Shown here: positions 5,812 through 8,067 of the stretch, one piece after another
Layout of the letters: each line of letters begins with the position of its first letter
Numbering within the stretch: the first letter of the stretch is position 1
Notes under the pieces: model-generated
The model's database searches: none
What the model was told of the DNA's origin: nothing
Seen by the model: the letters and a program-made list of their open reading frames with translations, nothing else
Origin: Bryobacterales bacterium
GTDB lineage: Bacteria > Acidobacteriota > Terriglobia > Bryobacterales > Bryobacteraceae
Length of the DNA: 8,067 bases
NCBI GenBank assembly: GCA_003164075.1
Contig: PLRZ01000463.1
Coordinates: 1 to 8,067, forward strand
Direction of reading: 5' to 3'
Position numbers and translations under genes: made by a program

Positions 5812-7175
5812 AGACGACCGCGTCCGTTTTGCTGGTGGATGACGACTCCGCCTTTCGCCACGTAATGTCGGGCGAGTTGCGGCGCCTGGGGCATGACGTT
5901 GCGACCGCTGCCTCCGGCGAGGAAGCGGTGGCGCGCATAGAGCGGCAGGAGCCGGAGATCGTGCTGCTGGATCTGCGCCTGCCGGGGATGGATGGCCTGG
6001 CGACCCTGAAGGCCATCCGCACGCGCAATCCGTCGATCGAGGTGATCATGCTCACCGGCCACGGCTCCATAGACAGCGCCATCGAATCCATTCGCGAAGG
6101 CGCTTTCGACTACGTGACCAAGCCGTGCCCTCTGGACGAGATCCAGATCCGGGTGCAGCGCGCCATCGAGCAGCGCGCGTTACGGCAGCGGGCGAACCTG
6201 CTGGAGCGCGCCCTCATGCCGCCCGACCAGGCAGCTACGTTCCTGGGAGAAAGCCCGGAGTTCCGCCGCATGCTGCACCTGGTGGAACTGGTGGGGGCCA
6301 GCGATTCCACCGTGCTGATCACCGGAGAAACCGGCAGCGGGAAAGAGCGCGTGGCGAAGTTGCTGCACGCGCGCAGCCCGCGCAAGGCCAGGCCGTTCGT
6401 GGTGGTGGATTGCGCCGCGCTGCAGGAGAGCCTGCTGCAGAGCGAGCTGTTCGGGCACGAGCGCGGGGCGTTTACGGGCGCCGACAAGGCCAAATCGGGC
6501 CTGTTCGAAGTAGCGCACGGCGGGACCATTTTTCTGGACGAGATCGGGGAGATCAGCCAGTCCACGCAAGTGAATCTGCTGCGCGTGCTGGACACGTCGG
6601 TATTCCGGCACGTGGGCGGCACTGGCGAAATCCGCGTGGATGTGAGGGTGCTGGCGGCGACCAATCGCGACCTGCGCGCGATGGTGGGCAAGGGGCAGTT
6701 CCGCGAGGACTTGTTCTACCGGATGAGCACGATTACGGTGGAGATCCCGCCCCTACGCAAGCGCGGGACGGATGTCGAACTACTGGCGCGCCACTTCGTA
6801 GACCGGCTCAACGAGCGGTACGGCTCCGGCAAGGTATTGAGCGAAGGCGCGCTGGACGCTCTTCGCAGGCACTCCTGGCCGGGCAACGTACGCGAATTGG
6901 TGCACGCGGTGGAAGCCGCGGTGGTGGTGTGCGAGGGGGAGACGATCCTGGCGGAACACCTGCCGCCCTCGGTGCGCGGCGGATGGGCGCCGCCGGCCGC
7001 TGCCGTGCCCACAGTGGACGGTGCACGGCTGCCCACCCTGGTGGAATTGGAGTCGATGCACATTCGCCGCGCGCTGGAGGCCAACCACGGACATCGGGGC
7101 AATGCCGCGCGGGCACTGGGGATCAGCGAGAGAAATCTGTATCGGAAGCTGAAGGAATACAGGCTGCTGGGGTAG
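5808..7175 (+). CDS. NtrC-family sigma-54-dependent response regulator
   Basis: The 455-aa protein is the partner of the preceding kinase and overlaps it by four bases (ATGA), so the two are translationally coupled. The receiver domain (about 5-120) keeps the acidic pocket D11-D13, phospho-acceptor D55, T83 and K105. The central AAA+ domain (about 145-385) has Walker A GETGSGKE (173-180), the sigma-54 contact loop GAFTGA (220-225), Walker B FLDE (242-245), an arginine-containing FREDLFYR (298-305) and WPGNVREL (357-364). A proline/alanine linker leads to a Fis-type helix-turn-helix (about 415-453, RGNAARALGISERNLYRKL). All parts needed for ATP-driven opening of a sigma-54 promoter are present. 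The nearest suitable target is the -24/-12 element before the divergent redox operon, with the dyads at 3901 and 3952 as candidate enhancers. Confidence 0.96.
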   Translation: MKTTASVLLVDDDSAFRHVMSGELRRLGHDVATAASGEEAVARIERQEPEIVLLDLRLPGMDGLATLKAIRTRNPSIEVIMLTGHGSIDSAIESIREGAFDYVTKPCPLDEIQIRVQRAIEQRALRQRANLLERALMPPDQAATFLGESPEFRRMLHLVELVGASDSTVLITGETGSGKERVAKLLHARSPRKARPFVVVDCAALQESLLQSELFGHERGAFTGADKAKSGLFEVAHGGTIFLDEIGEISQSTQVNLLRVLDTSVFRHVGGTGEIRVDVRVLAATNRDLRAMVGKGQFREDLFYRMSTITVEIPPLRKRGTDVELLARHFVDRLNERYGSGKVLSEGALDALRRHSWPGNVRELVHAVEAAVVVCEGETILAEHLPPSVRGGWAPPAAAVPTVDGARLPTLVELESMHIRRALEANHGHRGNAARALGISERNLYRKLKEYRLLG

Positions 7176-7474
7176 GGAGTTTAGGGTCTTCGGTGACAAT
7201 AAGCTGCATGCCGCTTGGCTCGTGGCCAGTAAGTTATCGATTACATGGGGTCGCTAATCGCTGCGAGTTGGAACCCGCTCATGGAATGACTAAGACGGGT
7301 CGAAACGCTCCGGGGCTGGGTCCACGCTGGCCCGTGGAGACCCGGTAATGCCTTGATTCGGCGTGCTGTTCTATATCCCAGCCTTGTATGGAACCGAGTA
7401 TTGCTACCAGATCTATGCACACTGTGCAGTTCTCCACGGCACTCCAAGGCTGTGAGGGTGCTCCGCCGATCTTT
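7176..7474. other. Non-coding region between convergent genes, with several small inverted repeats
   Basis: No convincing gene is seen in about 300 bp between the convergent regulator and Sel1 genes. The short open frames here lack ribosome binding sites and recognisable sequence. The segment is less GC-rich than its surroundings and holds successive stem-forming repeats: TGGC/GCCA (7216-7219, 7225-7228), CGATTA/TAATCG (7238-7243, 7255-7260), ACCCG/CGGGT (7273-7277, 7296-7300) and TCCACG/CGTGGA (7321-7326, 7333-7338), the last extended by GGG/CCC across a two-base bulge. CAGCCTTG (7379-7386) and CAAGGCTG (7445-7452) form a long-range 8-bp pair. No T-rich terminator follows any of these. It could be an RNA element, the relic of a mobile element, or simply a structured spacer. 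Confidence 0.4.
7416..7428. repeat. Perfect palindrome TGCACA-C-TGTGCA
   Basis: This is a 6-bp inverted repeat with a one-base centre, enclosed by the long-range pair 7379-7386 and 7445-7452 and about 50 bases past the stop of the Sel1-repeat gene. It lies between the 3' ends of two convergent genes, so it is unlikely to be an operator for either. It may be part of an RNA fold read out of the Sel1 gene. Confidence 0.35.
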
Positions 7475-8067
7475 CTAATGCGGCTTCGCGATTTTCGGCG
7501 TCCAGTCCCGCGCAAGACGCTGTGCCTCGGCGATCTGCTGAGCGGTCATCTTCCCAGCGAGGAAATCCCTCGCAGTAGCATACTTCTTTTGGTCGTCACC
7601 ACTTGAACGAGAAGCTGCGAGGTTTACCCACATATGTGCTTGCACATAATCCTGCGGCACGCCTTTCCCGTCGTGATACATGTTGCCGAGGTTGAACTGA
7701 GCGGCTGCGTCTCCTTGCTCGGCAGCTTCGCGAAACCAGCGGATCGCTTCGGCGTAGTCCTGCACTACTCCTTGCCCCTCGTGATACATCGCACCGAGGT
7801 TGCTTTGAGCGCTAGCGAGACCTTGCTCTGCGGCTTTGCGAAACCAGCGGACCGCCTCGGCGTAGTCTTGCGGCACGCCTTGGCCGTGGAGATACATGTT
7901 GCCGAGGTTGAACTGAGAGGACACATCCCTCTGTTCGGCAGCTTTGCGGAGCCAGCGGGCGGCCTCGGCGTAGTCCTGCACGATTCCTTGCCCGTCGTAA
8001 TACATCACGCCGAGGTTGAACTGAGCGTGCGCCACTCCCTGTTCGGCAGCTTTGCGGAGCCAGCGGG
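7475..8067 (-). CDS. Sel1-repeat (TPR-like) protein, 5' end outside the window
   Basis: The frame is open from the right edge to TAG at 7475; a GTG at 8035 is an internal Val codon, because repeat sequence (RWLRKAAEQG) continues upstream of it. The visible 197 residues hold four 36-residue Sel1 units (pattern RWxRxAAEQGxxxAQxNLGxMYxxGxGVxQDYAEA) at 8065-7958, 7957-7850, 7849-7742 and 7741-7634. They are followed by the usual divergent last helix pair (MWVNLAA) and a C-terminal helix ending in DWTPK and a short tail. Sel1 repeats form alpha-solenoid scaffolds for protein-protein contacts, often in the periplasm or in signalling. Whether a signal peptide is present cannot be seen. It converges on the regulator gene and is not part of the redox operon. 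Confidence 0.92.
   Translation of the reverse strand, partial: RWLRKAAEQGVAHAQFNLGVMYYDGQGIVQDYAEAARWLRKAAEQRDVSSQFNLGNMYLHGQGVPQDYAEAVRWFRKAAEQGLASAQSNLGAMYHEGQGVVQDYAEAIRWFREAAEQGDAAAQFNLGNMYHDGKGVPQDYVQAHMWVNLAASRSSGDDQKKYATARDFLAGKMTAQQIAEAQRLARDWTPKIAKPH
7634..8065 (-). repeat. Four tandem 108-bp repeats encoding Sel1 units
   Basis: Each unit is exactly 36 codons. The DNA itself is well conserved between units, for example GCGTAGTC[CT]TG followed by C[AG]C or CAC and a CCTTG[GC]CC block, which points to recent duplication or gene conversion inside the gene. The array continues past the right edge of the window. Confidence 0.75.

Noticed and set aside
7388..7606. 72-codon plus-strand frame in the convergent spacer
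   Set aside because: It runs into the antisense of the Sel1 gene, has no ribosome binding site and no recognisable sequence.
7634..8065. Regular 108-bp repeats considered as a CRISPR-like or other non-coding array
   Set aside because: The repeats are in frame, encode canonical Sel1 units of 36 residues and have no unique spacers.

Overview
The window is GC-rich and densely coded. It comes from a bacterium that makes c-type cytochromes, exports cofactor-loaded proteins by the Tat route and uses sigma-54. The GGCGCAG/CTGCGCC palindromic repeat at the left edge, the style of the cytochrome operon and the Sel1-repeat protein remind me of Acidobacteria of the Bryobacterales/Solibacter type. That assignment is a pattern-based inference, not proof.

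Layout. Positions 1-90 hold a composite palindromic repeat. From 3800 down to 153, on the minus strand, runs a compact six-gene operon: a 114-aa secreted or anchored protein of unknown function; a stand-alone cyclic-nucleotide-binding-like domain with no DNA-binding part; a tetraheme c-type cytochrome; a Tat-exported iron-sulfur lipoprotein with four [4Fe-4S] sites; an NrfD/DsrP-type integral membrane protein with about ten helices; and a 51-aa single-helix protein with a very good ribosome binding site. Four of the five junctions are gaps of 9-16 nt or overlaps of 8-11 nt. The cytochrome, iron-sulfur and NrfD trio resembles the DsrJOP part of DsrMKJOP and the HybA/HybB or NrfC/NrfD pairs, so it should exchange electrons between the quinone pool and a periplasmic partner. 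No catalytic molybdopterin, hydrogenase or nitrite reductase subunit is present.

A 172-bp divergent control region (3801-3972) separates this operon from a plus-strand two-component system. The sensor kinase (3973-5811) carries two CxxCH haem-c motifs in its periplasmic domain and a cysteine-rich PAS domain in the cytoplasm. The regulator (5808-7175) is a complete NtrC-type sigma-54 activator with an intact GAFTGA loop. The control region contains a -24/-12 type element placed to fire the minus-strand operon, a perfect 13-bp dyad, and a second, imperfect copy 51 bp away that overlaps a possible -10 box for the kinase gene. The simplest model is that a haem sensor reads periplasmic redox state or a ligand, phosphorylates the activator, and thereby switches on the electron-transfer operon through sigma-54, possibly with autoregulation.

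Positions 7176-7474 are non-coding but rich in small inverted repeats. From 7475 to the right edge, on the minus strand, is the 3' part of a gene for a Sel1/TPR-like repeat protein whose beginning lies outside the window; it appears unrelated to the redox system.
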